Origin: Cyanobacteria bacterium UBA11370
Lineage (GTDB): Bacteria > Cyanobacteriota > Cyanobacteriia > Cyanobacteriales > Coleofasciculaceae
Direction: 5' to 3'
Length of the DNA: 15,633 bases
Assembly: GCA_003486645.1 (NCBI GenBank)
Contig: DNGI01000048.1
Location: forward strand, 13,568 to 29,200
Shown here: piece by piece, positions 15,600-15,633 of the stretch
How the letters are laid out: every line of letters begins with the position of its first letter
Numbering within the stretch: the first letter of the stretch is position 1
Position numbers and translations under genes: made by a program
The notes under the pieces: generated by a model
Told to the model about the DNA's origin: nothing
Database searches by the model: none
The model's input: the letters and a program-made list of their open reading frames with translations, nothing else

Positions 15600-15633
15600 A
15601 AACAACTAACAACTAACAACCAACAACCAACAA
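15600..15633 (+). repeat. HAACAAC heptad tandem repeat, cut by window end
   Basis: Four full heptads (AAACAAC, TAACAAC twice, CAACAAC) and a partial fifth reach the window edge. The unit is the reverse complement of the GTTGTTD unit at 13651-13734. Confidence 0.9.

Overview
This window reads as chromosomal DNA of a filamentous or colonial cyanobacterium. It has moderate-to-low GC and at least twelve copies of the HIP1 palindrome GCGATCGC. It also carries many short heptanucleotide tandem repeats (STRR type) at gene borders. Typically cyanobacterial proteins are present: a very long kinase/AAA/GAF signalling fusion, a pilin G/H-like exported protein, DUF4278 proteins and a membrane-anchored YvcK. 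The species cannot be named from sequence alone.

Layout. Positions 1-2241 are a CRISPR array: 31 repeats of 37 nt and 30 different spacers of 33-43 nt. It is cut by the left window edge, and its degenerate last repeat places the trailer end on the right. No cas gene is visible. Next come an exported protein with a C-terminal type IV pilin G/H-like domain (2336-3310) and a roughly 1800-residue Ser/Thr kinase - AAA ATPase - helical repeat - GAF - class III adenylate cyclase fusion (3524-8932). Then follow a double-ATPase oligopeptide-type ABC protein (9150-11306), ruvC on the minus strand (11462-11992), yvcK (12297-13658), tsaE (13871-14329) and two tandem DUF4278 genes on the minus strand (15281 down to 14609).

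The genes do not form one pathway. The right half is housekeeping (Holliday junction resolution, envelope/central-carbon control, tRNA t6A synthesis). The left half is defence memory plus signalling. The only likely operon is the DUF4278 pair, which has strong Shine-Dalgarno sites, a candidate sigma-70 promoter and a candidate terminator.

The most notable structures are not ordinary genes. One CRISPR spacer is a near-perfect terminator-like hairpin. A 53-nt dispersed repeat occurs twice in opposite orientation, and one copy supplies the stop codon of the kinase-cyclase gene. Heptad repeats run into the stop codon of yvcK and end exactly on the start codon of tsaE. A composite of heptads plus a purine/pyrimidine tract flanks the tsaE-DUF4278 block in inverted orientation. 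I see no clearly new multi-gene system; the best candidates for follow-up are the signalling fusion, the hairpin spacer and the repeat architecture.
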